A stretch of 64,000 bases of DNA from an uncultured Pelagibacteraceae bacterium (GTDB taxonomy: Bacteria > Pseudomonadota > Alphaproteobacteria > Pelagibacterales > Pelagibacteraceae), in the NCBI GenBank assembly GCA_902601235.1, contig CACKMG010000002.1, positions 49,757 through 113,756 on the forward strand, in the 5' to 3' direction. The notes beneath the pieces are model-generated. The model did no database searches. It saw only the letters and a program-made list of their open reading frames with translations, and was not told the origin of the DNA. The translations under genes were made by a program, and so were the position numbers. This document shows positions 46,019-55,085 of the stretch, piece by piece. Positions within the stretch are counted from its first letter, which is position 1; each line of letters opens with the position of its first letter.

Positions 46019-46581
46019 AAAGAATTGGAATATTAGGAAACATTGGATCGGGTAAAAGTTATGTGGCCAGATGTTTCGGATTTCCAGTTTTTAATGCAGA
46101 TAAAGAGGTAAGTAAATTATACAAAAATGATAAAAAAATATTTTATAAATTAAAAAAAATTTTACCAAAATATTTTAATAAATTTCCTATTAAAAAACAT
46201 GAAGTTTTAAATGCTATTCTAGATGAAAGAAACAATTTAAAAAAAATTGTAAAGATTGTTCATTTAGAAATAAGAAAAAAAATGAACCTCTTTCTAAAGC
46301 GAAATAAAAATAAAAAAGCTGTTATTCTAGATGTCCCTCTTTTGTTAGAAAATAAAATTAACAAAAAAGGTGATATCCTTGTATTTGTACAATCTAATAA
46401 ATTTGATATTCAAAAAAAATTAAAAAAAAGAAAAAATTTTGATCAAAAATTATTATATATATTTAAAAAAATTCAATTTCCTGTAGATTATAAAAAGAAA
46501 AAATCTCAATTTATCATAAAAAATGATTTTACGAGGAAAACAGTCTTAAAATATGTTAAATATATTTTAAAACAATTATAA
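46015..46581 (+). CDS. coaE: Dephospho-CoA kinase
   Basis: Last step of coenzyme A synthesis. P-loop GNIGSGKSYVARCFG is at residues 7-21, followed by VFNADKEVSKLY and VILDVPLLLENKI, all typical of the family. At 188 aa it is slightly short and very lysine-rich, as are many proteins here. It lies between aroE (4-nt overlap) and dnaQ (2-nt gap), the standard alphaproteobacterial order. Confidence 0.92.
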   Translation: MKRIGILGNIGSGKSYVARCFGFPVFNADKEVSKLYKNDKKIFYKLKKILPKYFNKFPIKKHEVLNAILDERNNLKKIVKIVHLEIRKKMNLFLKRNKNKKAVILDVPLLLENKINKKGDILVFVQSNKFDIQKKLKKRKNFDQKLLYIFKKIQFPVDYKKKKSQFIIKNDFTRKTVLKYVKYILKQL

Positions 46582-46583
46582 TA

Positions 46584-47249
46584 ATGAAAGAAATTGTTCT
46601 TGATACAGAAACAACAGGATTATCTGTTAAAGAGGGTCACCGAATAGTCGAGATAGGATGTATTGAACTAGAAAATTATATCCCCACAAACAACAACTTC
46701 CATTGCTATTTAAATCCAGGGAGGAAAGTTTCTGAAAAGGCTTTAGAAACTCATGGATATACGGATGAATTCTTGTCTGATAAAAAAAAATTTAATGAAA
46801 TAGTTGATGATTTTTTAATTTATATAAAAGGAAAAAAATTAATTATTCATAATGCTGAATTTGATTTATCGCATTTAAATAATGAATTGAAAATAGCAGG
46901 TAAAGATTTAATTAATAATGAAATTATAGATACTGTTGTTTTAGCAAGAGACAAATTCCCAGGATCTTTTAACAGTCTAGATGCACTTTGTAAAAGATAT
47001 AGGATTGATAATTCTAAAAGAAAAAAACATACTGCTTTAGTCGATTGTGAATTATTATCAAAAGTATATATAAATTTAATTGACCAAAAAGAACCTACTT
47101 TGAATTTTAAAAATTCTGAAATGGAAAGGTCAAATATTGTTTATAAAAATATTGACTATTTTAAGAAGATTATAAAGCCCTCTGATGAGGAAAAAATTAA
47201 CCATGAAGAATTTTTGAAAACTAACTTAAAAAAGAATTTTTTTAATTAA
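46584..47249 (+). CDS. dnaQ: DNA polymerase III epsilon subunit (proofreading 3'-5' exonuclease)
   Basis: Proofreading subunit of the replicase. The DEDDh exonuclease motifs are visible: VLDTETTGL (Asp7, Glu9), HNAEFDLSHLN near 91-101 and HTALVDCELLSKVY with the catalytic His near 151. At 221 aa it is normal. The 3' end overlaps convergent secB by 8 nt. Confidence 0.94.
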   Translation: MKEIVLDTETTGLSVKEGHRIVEIGCIELENYIPTNNNFHCYLNPGRKVSEKALETHGYTDEFLSDKKKFNEIVDDFLIYIKGKKLIIHNAEFDLSHLNNELKIAGKDLINNEIIDTVVLARDKFPGSFNSLDALCKRYRIDNSKRKKHTALVDCELLSKVYINLIDQKEPTLNFKNSEMERSNIVYKNIDYFKKIIKPSDEEKINHEEFLKTNLKKNFFN

Positions 47250-47670
47250 ATCTTTGATTGAAGAGCTTTTCAAAGTCAATTTTTTTTTCAAATTTTACTT
47301 CTGGATAACCTGAATTATGGAGTAAATTTAAAAATGATGCTTCTATATTTGGATAAATATCTTTTTGAACATCACAAAGAATTATTTTTTCAATGTCCTT
47401 TTTTTCCTTAATCTCTTCACTTACTTTTATTACTGTGCAAAATACTATTTCAAAATAAGATTTTTTATTATCTTGATTTTTATCTTCATATTTAAGGGTT
47501 GTGCTGATCTCTACTAATTTATCTTTTAAAGGTTTAGAAGTTATACCAATATCTAATTGATATTTCGCTATATTTTTTTTTACAAATAAGAACGTTTCAA
47601 TGTCAGGAGTTTCACTCGACATATCTTTTATATATTTTGTTAAAATCTTATATTTTTCTGTTTTTGTCAT
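47242..47670 (-). CDS. secB: Protein-export chaperone SecB
   Basis: Tetrameric cytoplasmic chaperone that hands preproteins to SecA. The 142-aa product fits the family by its beta-sheet core (YQLDIGITSKPLKDKLVEIST), LCDVQKDIYPNIEASFLNLLHNSGYPEV (in part) and acidic patches. I use ATG 47668-47670, where MTKTEKYKILTKYIKDMS resembles the family start; an ATG at 47692-47694 is also possible. Both overlap the end of fxsA (23 or 47 nt). SecB near dnaQ and fxsA is the common alphaproteobacterial order. Confidence 0.86.
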   Translation of the reverse strand: MTKTEKYKILTKYIKDMSSETPDIETFLFVKKNIAKYQLDIGITSKPLKDKLVEISTTLKYEDKNQDNKKSYFEIVFCTVIKVSEEIKEKKDIEKIILCDVQKDIYPNIEASFLNLLHNSGYPEVKFEKKIDFEKLFNQRFN

Positions 47671-48073
47671 CTTCAATATCTTCAAATTCTCCATCTATAT
47701 AAGTTTTTTTTACAGAAGTTTTTTTTTTAAATTTTTTTAAAAATTTTCCTAAAAATAATTTTCTTGATAATGGAAATAATAATAAAAATCCCAAGACATC
47801 AGTTGCAAAACCGGGGATTATTAACATGATAGCAGCCAAAGCAATTGTAGCGCCAGAAATTATTTCGTAAGCTGGCAACTCGTTTTTAGTAAACTGTATA
47901 ATCCCTGATTTTAGAGTATTTAACCCTTCGTATCTTGCATAAATTACACCGACAATGGCTGTAATAAATACCAGTGAAATTGTATTAAAAGCTCCAATTT
48001 GTCCTCCCACTTTAATGAATAGATAAATTTCGATTATTGGAACTAAAATAATGGTTAAAAGAACTGTGTTCAT
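47648..48073 (-). CDS. fxsA: FxsA-family membrane protein
   Basis: A 141-aa inner-membrane protein with three or four hydrophobic segments (ILVPIIEIYLFIKVGGQIGAFNTI, AIALAAIMLIIPGFATDVLGFLLLFP regions in part) and a basic C-terminal tail. FxsA of E. coli, when overproduced, counters phage T7 exclusion by F plasmid; its normal role is unknown. Divergent from the Tim44-like gene with a 57-nt spacer, and co-directional with secB. Confidence 0.88.
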   Translation of the reverse strand: MNTVLLTIILVPIIEIYLFIKVGGQIGAFNTISLVFITAIVGVIYARYEGLNTLKSGIIQFTKNELPAYEIISGATIALAAIMLIIPGFATDVLGFLLLFPLSRKLFLGKFLKKFKKKTSVKKTYIDGEFEDIEDDKNRKI

Positions 48074-48130
48074 TTGTCTTTAATGTAATTGTTAGTTGAA
48101 ATTATTCAACATAGTAATTAAGTTATATTC

Positions 48131-48727
48131 ATGAATTATAGTTTTGAATATATAGATATAATTTTGCTTGCAATGATTGCAGGGTTTATTTTTTTAAGAC
48201 TAAGAGGAATTCTTGGAAAAAGAACAGGTTTTGAAGGTAAATCTGCTCCTCAATTTGAGGAAATTTTAAAAAACGTAGATGCAAAATTAAAAAAAGAACA
48301 AAATCTTAATTTTGATGAAAATGCCCAAAAAGATTTTTTAAAAGGTGCTAAAATAGCTTACGAAACTATTATTACTGACTTCAGTGATGACGATAATAAA
48401 CTTATAAAAAGCAAACCTTTGTTAAGTCAAAAAATACAAGAACAGTTTAATCAAGCTTTAAAAGAAAGAAGTAACAAGGGTCATTTCGCTGAAATAACTT
48501 TCATTGGTGTAAATTCAGCAGATATTAAAGAACATAAAAAGAATAATAATTTACTTCAAGTGACTGTAGACTTTGTTGGTGAGGTAATTACTTGTATAAG
48601 AGACAAGGATAAAAAAATTATATCTGGTGATCCTGAAAAAATTAAAAAAATCTATGATACTTGGGTCTTTTCAAGAGATATGAGATCTAACAACCCAAAT
48701 TGGCAATTAGTAGATATTTTAACATAA
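48131..48727 (+). CDS. Tim44/TimA-like domain protein, membrane anchored
   Basis: A 198-aa protein with one N-terminal membrane helix (YIDIILLAMIAGFIFLRLRGIL) and a Tim44-like domain (about residues 65-198; FLKGAKIAYETIITDFSDDD, DTWVFSRDMRSNNPNWQLVDI). Bacterial homologues (TimA) are thought to be relatives of the mitochondrial import motor subunit, but their bacterial role is not settled. It is next to the fxsA-secB genes, the usual alphaproteobacterial site; the mltA gene often found after it is absent. Confidence 0.87.
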   Translation: MNYSFEYIDIILLAMIAGFIFLRLRGILGKRTGFEGKSAPQFEEILKNVDAKLKKEQNLNFDENAQKDFLKGAKIAYETIITDFSDDDNKLIKSKPLLSQKIQEQFNQALKERSNKGHFAEITFIGVNSADIKEHKKNNNLLQVTVDFVGEVITCIRDKDKKIISGDPEKIKKIYDTWVFSRDMRSNNPNWQLVDILT

Positions 48728-49141
48728 TTGAGTAACAAAATTTCAGATAAAGATAAAAAAGATTGGAAAGATTTTTTATCTAAAGACGAAAGCTTACCCG
48801 ATAAAGATTCTAAGTATATCCAAAAGGAAGTAACTAAAACTAAAAAATTTGATTTACATGGTTACTCTTTAGGAGAAGCGAACAGTAAAGTAGAGAGCTT
48901 TATAAATGAATCTTATAAAAATGGTGTAAGAAAATTATTAATAATTACAGGAAAGGGACTTCATTCACAAAACGAAAAGAATCCTTATGTTTCAAAAAAT
49001 CTTAGTATACTAAGATACTCTGTGCCAGATTATATCAAAAAAAATTCTGAATTAATGGGCAAAATCATTAATATTTCAGATGCAGAAATTGAGGATGGTG
49101 GAAGCGGCGCTTTCTATATTTTTTTAAAAAAAAGATTATAA
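48728..49141 (+). CDS. Smr-domain protein (MutS2 C-terminal-like)
   Basis: A 137-aa cytoplasmic protein whose residues 40-137 form an Smr domain: [19 protein letters not shown] and [13 protein letters not shown] (TGKG motif), ending [12 protein letters not shown]. Smr domains are endonucleases or RNA-cleavage/rescue factors in other settings; the role here is undetermined. The start codon is TTG at 48728, directly after the preceding TAA. The 3' end overlaps convergent hslU by 6 nt. Confidence 0.87.
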   Translation: MSNKISDKDKKDWKDFLSKDESLPDKDSKYIQKEVTKTKKFDLHGYSLGEANSKVESFINESYKNGVRKLLIITGKGLHSQNEKNPYVSKNLSILRYSVPDYIKKNSELMGKIINISDAEIEDGGSGAFYIFLKKRL

Positions 49142-50509
49142 AATAAATTTTGAAAGGTCAGTATCTTTTACTAAATTATCAAGGTTTTTATTAATATATT
49201 CTTTGTTAATTATAATTTTTTCTCCAGATCTGTCAGTTGCAGTAAAACTTATGTCATCTAATATTTTTTCTATTATGGTATGTAATCTTCTTGCACCAAT
49301 ATTTTCAACTGTTGTATTTACTTCTGAAGCAATTTTTGCAATAGCATCAATACCATCCTCTGAAAACTCTAAATCAACATTTTCAGTTTTTAACAATGCT
49401 ATGTATTGTTTAATTAAACTATAATCAGGTTCTTTTAGTATTCTTTTAAAATCATCACTTGTAAGAGCTTCTAGTTCTACTCTTATTGGTAATCTCCCTT
49501 GAAGCTCTGGTAATAAATCTGAAGGTTTTGCAAGTTGAAATGCTCCAGATGCAATGAACAGTATATGATCTGTTTTAATTGGACCGTATTTAGTATTTAC
49601 AGTTGTTCCTTCAATCAAAGGTAATAAATCTCTTTGAACACCTTCTCTAGATACATCACCACCAATCCTATCAGTTCTTCCAGAAATTTTATCTATTTCA
49701 TCTAAAAAAACTATTCCATTATTTTCAGTCGATATTTTTGCTGTTTTAATAATTTTATCTTGTTCAATCAATTTATCAGATTCATCATTGATTAAAATTT
49801 CGTGAGACTCTTTAACTGTCATTTTTTTCTTTTTTTCTTTAGCTCCCATAGATTTACCAAGCATTTCTCCAATGTTTATCATACCTACATTAGCTCCAGG
49901 CATTCCAGGTATTTCAAACGATGCACCACTTCCACCAGTATCGCTAACAGCTATTTCAATTTCATTATCATCTAGATCACCATTTCTTAATCTTTTTCGA
50001 AAACTCTCTCTTGTAGCCAAACTTGCTTTTTTTCCAACAAGTGCGTCTAAAACTTTTTCTTCTGCTAGTTTTTGAGCTTTAGAGTATACCTCTTTTCTTT
50101 TTTTAACTTTTTCCATTGATATGGCTATTTCAATTAGATCTCTTATAATTTGTTCAACATCCCTTCCAACATAACCAACTTCAGTAAATCTTGTTGCTTC
50201 AACTTTAACAAAAGGCGCTTCTGCTAATTTTGATAATCTTCTTGAAATTTCCGTTTTTCCAACTCCAGTTGGTCCAATCATTAAAATATTTTTTGGAAGA
50301 ACCTCGTTTTTCATTTCACCTTTTAAGGCTTGTCTTCTCCATCTATTTCTTAATGCTACTGCTACAGCTTTTTTGGCTTTATTTTGACCAACGACAAACC
50401 TATCAAGTTCGGAGACAATTTCTCGAGGTGAGAGTGAACTACCTACTGTATTTTCCGATTTTTGATCTTTTTCTTTTGGATGCAATTTTGTAACGTTAGA
50501 ATTATCCAT
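49136..50509 (-). CDS. hslU: HslU, ATPase subunit of the HslVU protease
   Basis: AAA+ unfoldase that feeds substrates to Hsl[26 protein letters not shown]-type start ([11 protein letters not shown]), Walker [15 protein letters not shown] near residue 80 and Walker [11 protein letters not shown] near 268 are present, with the intermediate domain between. At 457 aa it is complete. It follows hslV with a 1-nt overlap. Confidence 0.97.
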   Translation of the reverse strand: MDNSNVTKLHPKEKDQKSENTVGSSLSPREIVSELDRFVVGQNKAKKAVAVALRNRWRRQALKGEMKNEVLPKNILMIGPTGVGKTEISRRLSKLAEAPFVKVEATRFTEVGYVGRDVEQIIRDLIEIAISMEKVKKRKEVYSKAQKLAEEKVLDALVGKKASLATRESFRKRLRNGDLDDNEIEIAVSDTGGSGASFEIPGMPGANVGMINIGEMLGKSMGAKEKKKKMTVKESHEILINDESDKLIEQDKIIKTAKISTENNGIVFLDEIDKISGRTDRIGGDVSREGVQRDLLPLIEGTTVNTKYGPIKTDHILFIASGAFQLAKPSDLLPELQGRLPIRVELEALTSDDFKRILKEPDYSLIKQYIALLKTENVDLEFSEDGIDAIAKIASEVNTTVENIGARRLHTIIEKILDDISFTATDRSGEKIIINKEYINKNLDNLVKDTDLSKFIL

Positions 50510-51024
50510 TATATTTTTTCTATTTTAACATTATTGTTTGTAAACACACATATCTCTGCTGCTACTTCTATAGCTTTTTTTGCAATTTCTTCTGCATTCA
50601 TTTCAGTCCCCATTAAAACTTTTCCAGCCGCTAGCGCATAATTGCCTCCTGAACCGATTCCAATTACGTCACCTTCAGGTTCCAAAACATCTCCAGTACC
50701 AGAAATTATATAGCTGTTTTCTTTATCTCCAACAGCCATTAAAGCCTCTAATCTTCTTAAATATTTATCCGTTCTCCAATCTTTAGCTAGCTCCACAGCT
50801 GCCCTTGATAAATTACCGGCATGTTTCTCTAATTTTGCCTCAAGTCTTTCAAATAAAGTAAGCGCATCTGCAGTAGATCCTGCAAATCCTGCAACAACAC
50901 CTTTTTTTTCAATCTTTCTAACTTTAGAAGCTGTGCTTTTAACAACAGTATTTCCCATGCTTACTTGGCCATCACCCGCTACAACTACTTCATTATTTCT
51001 TCTTACTAATACAATTGTTGTCAT
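50509..51024 (-). CDS. hslV: HslV, peptidase subunit of the HslVU protease
   Basis: Proteasome-like threonine peptidase. The active Thr follows the initiator Met ([25 protein letters not shown] in part), and [28 protein letters not shown] and [16 protein letters not shown] are conserved. At 171 aa it is standard. The ATG lies 6 nt after a sigma-32-like -10 element, suggesting heat-shock control and a leaderless message. Confidence 0.97.
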   Translation of the reverse strand: MTTIVLVRRNNEVVVAGDGQVSMGNTVVKSTASKVRKIEKKGVVAGFAGSTADALTLFERLEAKLEKHAGNLSRAAVELAKDWRTDKYLRRLEALMAVGDKENSYIISGTGDVLEPEGDVIGIGSGGNYALAAGKVLMGTEMNAEEIAKKAIEVAAEICVFTNNNVKIEKI

Positions 51025-51030
51025 AGATTA

Positions 51031-51059
51031 TAAATGGATATTAATTTTGATAGTTCAAG
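51031..51059 (-). promoter_or_regulatory. Putative sigma-32-type promoter of hslVU
   Basis: On the minus strand CTTGAAC (51059-51053), a 13-nt spacer and ATCCATTTA (51039-51031) match CTTGAAA-N13-CCCCATnTA at 6/7 and 7/9 positions. The hslV ATG follows 6 nt after the -10. HslVU is a classical sigma-32 target, and the grpE element has identical geometry. Confidence 0.62.
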
Positions 51060-51075
51060 CCCAGGTTTAGTATTA

Positions 51076-51104
51076 TTGCCATAATTGAATAATATATGTA
51101 TACC
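51076..51104 (+). promoter_or_regulatory. Putative sigma-70-type promoter of the his operon
   Basis: TTGCCA (51076-51081, 5/6 to TTGACA), a 17-nt spacer and TATACC (51099-51104, 4/6 to TATAAT) lie 11 nt before hisB. A start near 51112 would leave almost no leader. Confidence 0.4.
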
Positions 51105-51115
51105 TGTTTTAAATT

Positions 51116-51706
51116 ATGAAGCGTAAAGGTAAAATAAGTAGAAAAACCAAAGAGACCAGCATTAGTGTTGATCTAAATATTGATGGTAAGGGAAAGTATA
51201 AAATAGATACTGGGATAGGTTTTCTCAATCATATGTTAGAGCAGCTATCTAAGCATTCATCTATTGATATGAATATTAAAGCTAAAGGAGATACATATAT
51301 TGATTTACATCATACCACTGAAGATACAGGTATTGCAATTGGAGAGGCTTTAAAAAAAGCATCAAAAAAATTTGTTGGAATTAGAAGATATGCGCATGCA
51401 ATGATTCCTATGGATGAAACATTAACACGTGTCGCAATCGATGTATCAAACAGACCTTATTTAATTTGGAAAGTTAATCTTAAAGTTGAAAAGCTTGGAG
51501 AGATGGATACGGAATTATTTAAAGAATGGTTTCAAGCATTTTCACAAGCAGCAGGAATAACTCTACACATTGAAAATATTTACGGTGATAATAGCCACCA
51601 TATTATTGAGTCCTGCTTTAAAGGATTAGCAAGATCTTTAAGAAGTGCATTAGAAATGGACCCAAGGAATAAAAAATCAATTCCTTCTACCAAAGGTTCT
51701 TTATAA
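51116..51706 (+). CDS. hisB: Imidazoleglycerol-phosphate dehydratase
   Basis: Histidine pathway dehydratase (no phosphatase domain, 196 aa). Metal-binding repeats are clear: [33 protein letters not shown] and [19 protein letters not shown]. First gene of a his operon that here runs hisB-hisH-(small lipoprotein)-hisA-hisF-hisE. Divergent from hslV with 91 nt between. Confidence 0.96.
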   Translation: MKRKGKISRKTKETSISVDLNIDGKGKYKIDTGIGFLNHMLEQLSKHSSIDMNIKAKGDTYIDLHHTTEDTGIAIGEALKKASKKFVGIRRYAHAMIPMDETLTRVAIDVSNRPYLIWKVNLKVEKLGEMDTELFKEWFQAFSQAAGITLHIENIYGDNSHHIIESCFKGLARSLRSALEMDPRNKKSIPSTKGSL

Positions 51707-51711
51707 ATTTA

Positions 51712-52338
51712 ATGAATGTTACAATTGTTGATTATAATTCGGGCAATATAAGCTCAGTAATAAACTCTTTTAGAGAAGTTGCCAAAGATAAAGTAAATTT
51801 AGCTGTTACCTCAGATTTAAATAAAATCAAATCAAGTGATAAATTAGTTTTACCAGGGCAGGGATCATTTAAAAGTTGTATAGATGCTTTAACCAAGATT
51901 GATGGCCTTACAGATGCGCTGAACGAATTTGTAATGATCAACAAAAAAACTCTTCTTGGAATTTGTGTAGGTCTTCAAATGTTTGCTGATATGGGTTATG
52001 AAGAAACTGAAACAAAAGGATTAGGTTGGATTTCAGGAAAAGTTTCAAAAATAGATAATCAGAATGGAAAGTATAAACTTCCTCATATTGGCTGGAATCA
52101 AATCAATATTGTAAAAGATAGCAAGATTTTTAGAAATATAGAGAACAATTCACATATGTACTTTGTTCACAGTTATGAATTTATTCCAGAAGACAAAAAT
52201 ATGATCTTAGCAACAACAGATTATTCCTCAAATATTGTTTGTTCTGTCGAAAAAGAAAATATTTTTGGAACTCAATTTCATCCAGAAAAAAGTGACAAAG
52301 CGGGACTTAAAATAATTGATAATTTTATTAACTTATAA
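51712..52338 (+). CDS. hisH: Imidazole glycerol phosphate synthase, glutamine amidotransferase subunit
   Basis: Hydrolyses glutamine to provide ammonia to HisF. The catalytic triad shows as Cys in LLGICVGLQMFADMG (near residue 85) and the His/Glu pair in GTQFHPEKSDKAG near 187. At 208 aa it is standard. The start lies 5 nt after hisB. Confidence 0.96.
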   Translation: MNVTIVDYNSGNISSVINSFREVAKDKVNLAVTSDLNKIKSSDKLVLPGQGSFKSCIDALTKIDGLTDALNEFVMINKKTLLGICVGLQMFADMGYEETETKGLGWISGKVSKIDNQNGKYKLPHIGWNQINIVKDSKIFRNIENNSHMYFVHSYEFIPEDKNMILATTDYSSNIVCSVEKENIFGTQFHPEKSDKAGLKIIDNFINL

Positions 52339-52342
52339 GACA

Positions 52343-52492
52343 ATGAAAACTAATTTCTTGACTCTAGTGTTTTTAATTTTAAGTGCTTGCCAAAATATTG
52401 AAAATGGAAAGAAAAATACTTTTCCTAAAAAAGAAAAGGAAAACAGTATTAATATGAATTCAACAATATCAGAAATAGAGATAAAAAATTAA
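52343..52492 (+). CDS. Small lipoprotein of 49 aa inside the his operon
   Basis: ATG at 52343, 4 nt after the hisH stop, opens a 49-codon frame ending 1 nt before hisA. The product starts MKTNFLTLVFLILSACQNIE: a basic residue, hydrophobic core and lipobox LSAC with the modified Cys at 16. The rest is a short, lysine- and asparagine-rich tail of about 33 residues. Lipoprotein signal, junction spacing and intact frame support a real gene. I recognise no family; a role in histidine synthesis is not implied. Confidence 0.7.
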   Translation: MKTNFLTLVFLILSACQNIENGKKNTFPKKEKENSINMNSTISEIEIKN

Positions 52493-52493
52493 A

Positions 52494-53210
52494 ATGAAAA
52501 TATTTCCCGCGATAGATATTAAAGATAAAAAATGTGTAAGATTAGTTAAGGGAGATTTTGATAAAAAAATCGAGTACGAAATATCTCCAGTTAAGCAAGC
52601 AGAAAAATATAAAAATCTCGGTTTTAAAAATCTACACATTATTGATTTAGACGGTGCATTAGTTGGTGAAACAGTAAATCAAGATATTATTAAAGATATT
52701 GTTGTAAAATTTAATTTAAATGTAGAAATAGGTGGTGGTATTAGAAATCTCAAAGATATTCAAAAATATATTGATGCTGGTGCTGAAAAAATTATTTTAG
52801 GAAGTGCAGCAATTAAGGATAAAAATTTTTTAAAAGAAGCATGTAAAAAGTTTCCTGATAAAATTGCTTTAGGCCTGGATGTTAAAGATGGGTTTTTGTG
52901 TGTGTTTGGATGGAAAGAAAACTCCAATCAATTGATGCTAGATTATTTAAAGGAGGTTAATGACTATGGTGTAAGTAGATTGATTTATACTGATATTAAT
53001 AGAGATGGTATGAAACAAAGTCCAAATTTCGATGAAACATTTAAAGTTGCTGAGATATCCAATTGTCCTGTGATTATATCTGGTGGAGTTTCATCAATAG
53101 ATGATATTAAAAAAGCAAAGAATCTAAAAAATGTTGAAGGTATAATAGTTGGTAAAGCTATTTACGATGGTGATATCAAATTAGAAGAATTGGTAAAAGA
53201 GGATGCTTAA
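52494..53210 (+). CDS. hisA: Phosphoribosylformimino-5-aminoimidazole carboxamide ribotide isomerase
   Basis: Amadori isomerase of histidine synthesis, a TIM barrel of 238 aa. Catalytic Asp8 lies in [17 protein letters not shown], and [11 protein letters not shown] carries the second Asp, near residue 170. [25 protein letters not shown] is the phosphate-binding region (in part). It overlaps hisF by 8 nt. Confidence 0.96.
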   Translation: MKIFPAIDIKDKKCVRLVKGDFDKKIEYEISPVKQAEKYKNLGFKNLHIIDLDGALVGETVNQDIIKDIVVKFNLNVEIGGGIRNLKDIQKYIDAGAEKIILGSAAIKDKNFLKEACKKFPDKIALGLDVKDGFLCVFGWKENSNQLMLDYLKEVNDYGVSRLIYTDINRDGMKQSPNFDETFKVAEISNCPVIISGGVSSIDDIKKAKNLKNVEGIIVGKAIYDGDIKLEELVKEDA

Positions 53211-53958
53211 AAATAGAATTATTCCTTGTTTAGATGTTAAAAATGGACGTGTTGTTAAAGGTATCAACTTTGTTGATCTAAAGGATGCAGGAGATCCTGT
53301 AGAGCAAGCAAAAATCTATAGTGATGGTGGGGCAGATGAAATTTGTTTTTTAGATATAACAGCATCTAATGAAAATAGAAATATTATTTATGATGTTGTG
53401 CGAAAAACTTCAAAGAAATGCTTTGTTCCTTTAACAGTAGGTGGTGGAATTAGAAGTGTAGAAGATATAAATAGATTACTTAATTGCGGAGCAGATAAAG
53501 TTTCAATTAATACTGCTGCAGTTGAAAATTCAAAAGTAGTTATTGATAGTTCAAAAAAATTTGGCTCACAATGCATTGTTGTTGCGATCGACGCGAAAAG
53601 GAATGGAGATAAATGGGAAGTATTTACACATGGAGGAAGAAATAATAGCAGTATTGATGCCTTAGAGTATGCAAAACAAATGGAAGAAAATGGCGCAGGA
53701 GAGTTATTAGTAACTTCAATGGATAGAGATGGAACACAAGTTGGTTATGATATTGATTTAATGTCTAATATTTCATCTAAAGTAAATATTCCTGTTATTG
53801 CATCAGGAGGAGTAGGAAATTTAGATCATCTGGTTGATGGAATTCAGCTAGGTAAAGCTAGTGCTGTTTTAGCAGCATCTATATTTCATTTCGGAAAATA
53901 TTCATTAAAAGAAGCAAAGGAATATTTGGACTCAAAAGGAATACCTGTTAGAATTTAA
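53203..53958 (+). CDS. hisF: Imidazole glycerol phosphate synthase, cyclase subunit
   Basis: Forms imidazole glycerol phosphate and AICAR together with His[20 protein letters not shown] (catalytic Asp11 region), [21 protein letters not shown] and [13 protein letters not shown] (Asp near 131) are conserved. At 251 aa it is standard. AICAR produced here can enter purine synthesis via PurH, also in this window. Confidence 0.97.
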   Translation: MLKNRIIPCLDVKNGRVVKGINFVDLKDAGDPVEQAKIYSDGGADEICFLDITASNENRNIIYDVVRKTSKKCFVPLTVGGGIRSVEDINRLLNCGADKVSINTAAVENSKVVIDSSKKFGSQCIVVAIDAKRNGDKWEVFTHGGRNNSSIDALEYAKQMEENGAGELLVTSMDRDGTQVGYDIDLMSNISSKVNIPVIASGGVGNLDHLVDGIQLGKASAVLAASIFHFGKYSLKEAKEYLDSKGIPVRI

Positions 53959-53959
53959 T

Positions 53960-54232
53960 ATGTTAAGCACTTTAGAAAATTTATTCAATCTAGCAAGAGA
54001 AAGAAAAAAATTTCCTGTTGATGGTTCTTATACTAATAAATTACTAAGCAATAAATCTTTGAGCAAAGAGAAGATCTTAGAAGAAATTAATGAACTTATC
54101 GAAGCTGTAGAAAATAATTCAAATAAGATCCATGAAGCAGCAGATGTTTTTTATCACTTAATAATGTATTTAGAAGCGAATGATGTGAAAATTGAGGATG
54201 TTATGAATGAATTAAACAAAAGAAAAAAATGA
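53960..54232 (+). CDS. hisE: Phosphoribosyl-ATP pyrophosphatase
   Basis: Second step of histidine synthesis, a small all-helical MazG-like protein of 90 aa. EEINELIEAVENNSNK and HEAADVFYHLIMYLEAND contain the acidic metal-binding residues. There is no HisI domain attached. It begins 1 nt after hisF and overlaps the HIT gene by 4 nt. Confidence 0.92.
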   Translation: MLSTLENLFNLARERKKFPVDGSYTNKLLSNKSLSKEKILEEINELIEAVENNSNKIHEAADVFYHLIMYLEANDVKIEDVMNELNKRKK

Positions 54233-54594
54233 CTTACGATGATAACAACATTTTTGCTAAAATTTTAAGAGGAGAAATTCCTTGTAAAAAAATTTATGAA
54301 GATGATTTTGTGTTATCTTTTCATGATATTAACCCACAAAAAAAAATTCATGTCCTAGTAATACCCAAGGGTAAATATATAGACCTTGATGATTTTAGCG
54401 AAAAAGCTTCCTCAATGGAAATGGTTGGATTACTAAAAGGAATAAATATTGTTGCAAAAAAATTGGGTATATCAGTTGATACTGGCAAAGGTTATAGAGC
54501 ATTAGCTAACATTAGTGAGCATGGAGGCCAAGAAGTACCTCATTTGCATTTCCATCTATTTGGAGGCGAAAAGGTAGGCAAAATGGTTGAGTGA
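54229..54594 (+). CDS. HIT-family (HINT-type) nucleotide-binding protein
   Basis: Nucleoside phosphoramidate/AMP-lysine hydrolase type. IFAKILRGEIPCKKIYEDD at the start and the histidine triad PHLHFHLFGGEKVGKM near residues 107-122 are diagnostic. At 121 aa it is normal. HIT genes after hisE are frequent in alphaproteobacteria. It overlaps the GNAT gene by 4 nt (GTGA). Confidence 0.93.
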   Translation: MTYDDNNIFAKILRGEIPCKKIYEDDFVLSFHDINPQKKIHVLVIPKGKYIDLDDFSEKASSMEMVGLLKGINIVAKKLGISVDTGKGYRALANISEHGGQEVPHLHFHLFGGEKVGKMVE

Positions 54595-55085
54595 ATAAAA
54601 TAGATAGAAATTATTTGGAAATATATTCACTTGACGATTTAGTTGAGTCGAATTCGCCTTCAAAAGAGTTCAACATTGATTTAGTTAATCCACCTAATTT
54701 TCAATTAAATAGATTTTTTTATAAAAATATAGGTAAAAATCATAGGTGGATAGATAGATTGGACTGGAGTGAAAAACAATGGATTGATTATTCATCAAGT
54801 AAAAAAGTAAAAACTTATGTTTTAAAAAAGAGTAATGATTTGGTTGGATATTTTGAGCTCAATATTCATCAAGATGAAACTGAAATAGCTTATTTAGGTT
54901 TACTCGAGGAATATCACAATAAAAAATTAGGATCTTATTTATTATCAATCGCAATTAAAAAATCATTCTTTAACAAACCAAAAAGAGTTTGGGTTCATAC
55001 TTGTTCTTTAGATCATAAAAATGCTTTAAATAATTATATTTCAAGAGGGATGAAAGTTTTTAAAAAAGAAACAGTTACAATTTAA
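54591..55085 (+). CDS. GNAT-family acetyltransferase
   Basis: A 164-aa protein with an acetyl-CoA-binding fold: YVLKKSNDLVGYFELNIHQDETEIAYLGLL (in part) and the motif A segment LEEYHNKKLGSYLLSIAIKK near residues 104-123, then a RVWVHTCSLDHKNALNNYISRGM C-terminal pattern. The start codon is GTG, overlapping the HIT stop. Homologues follow hisE and a HIT gene in related bacteria; substrate unknown. The 3' end overlaps convergent lolA by 4 nt. Confidence 0.84.
   Translation: MNKIDRNYLEIYSLDDLVESNSPSKEFNIDLVNPPNFQLNRFFYKNIGKNHRWIDRLDWSEKQWIDYSSSKKVKTYVLKKSNDLVGYFELNIHQDETEIAYLGLLEEYHNKKLGSYLLSIAIKKSFFNKPKRVWVHTCSLDHKNALNNYISRGMKVFKKETVTI

Noticed and set aside
51426-51434. ACACGTGTC in hisB as a second parS
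   Set aside because: Only the central CACGTG matches; the flanking bases do not fit TGTTTCACGTGAAACA.
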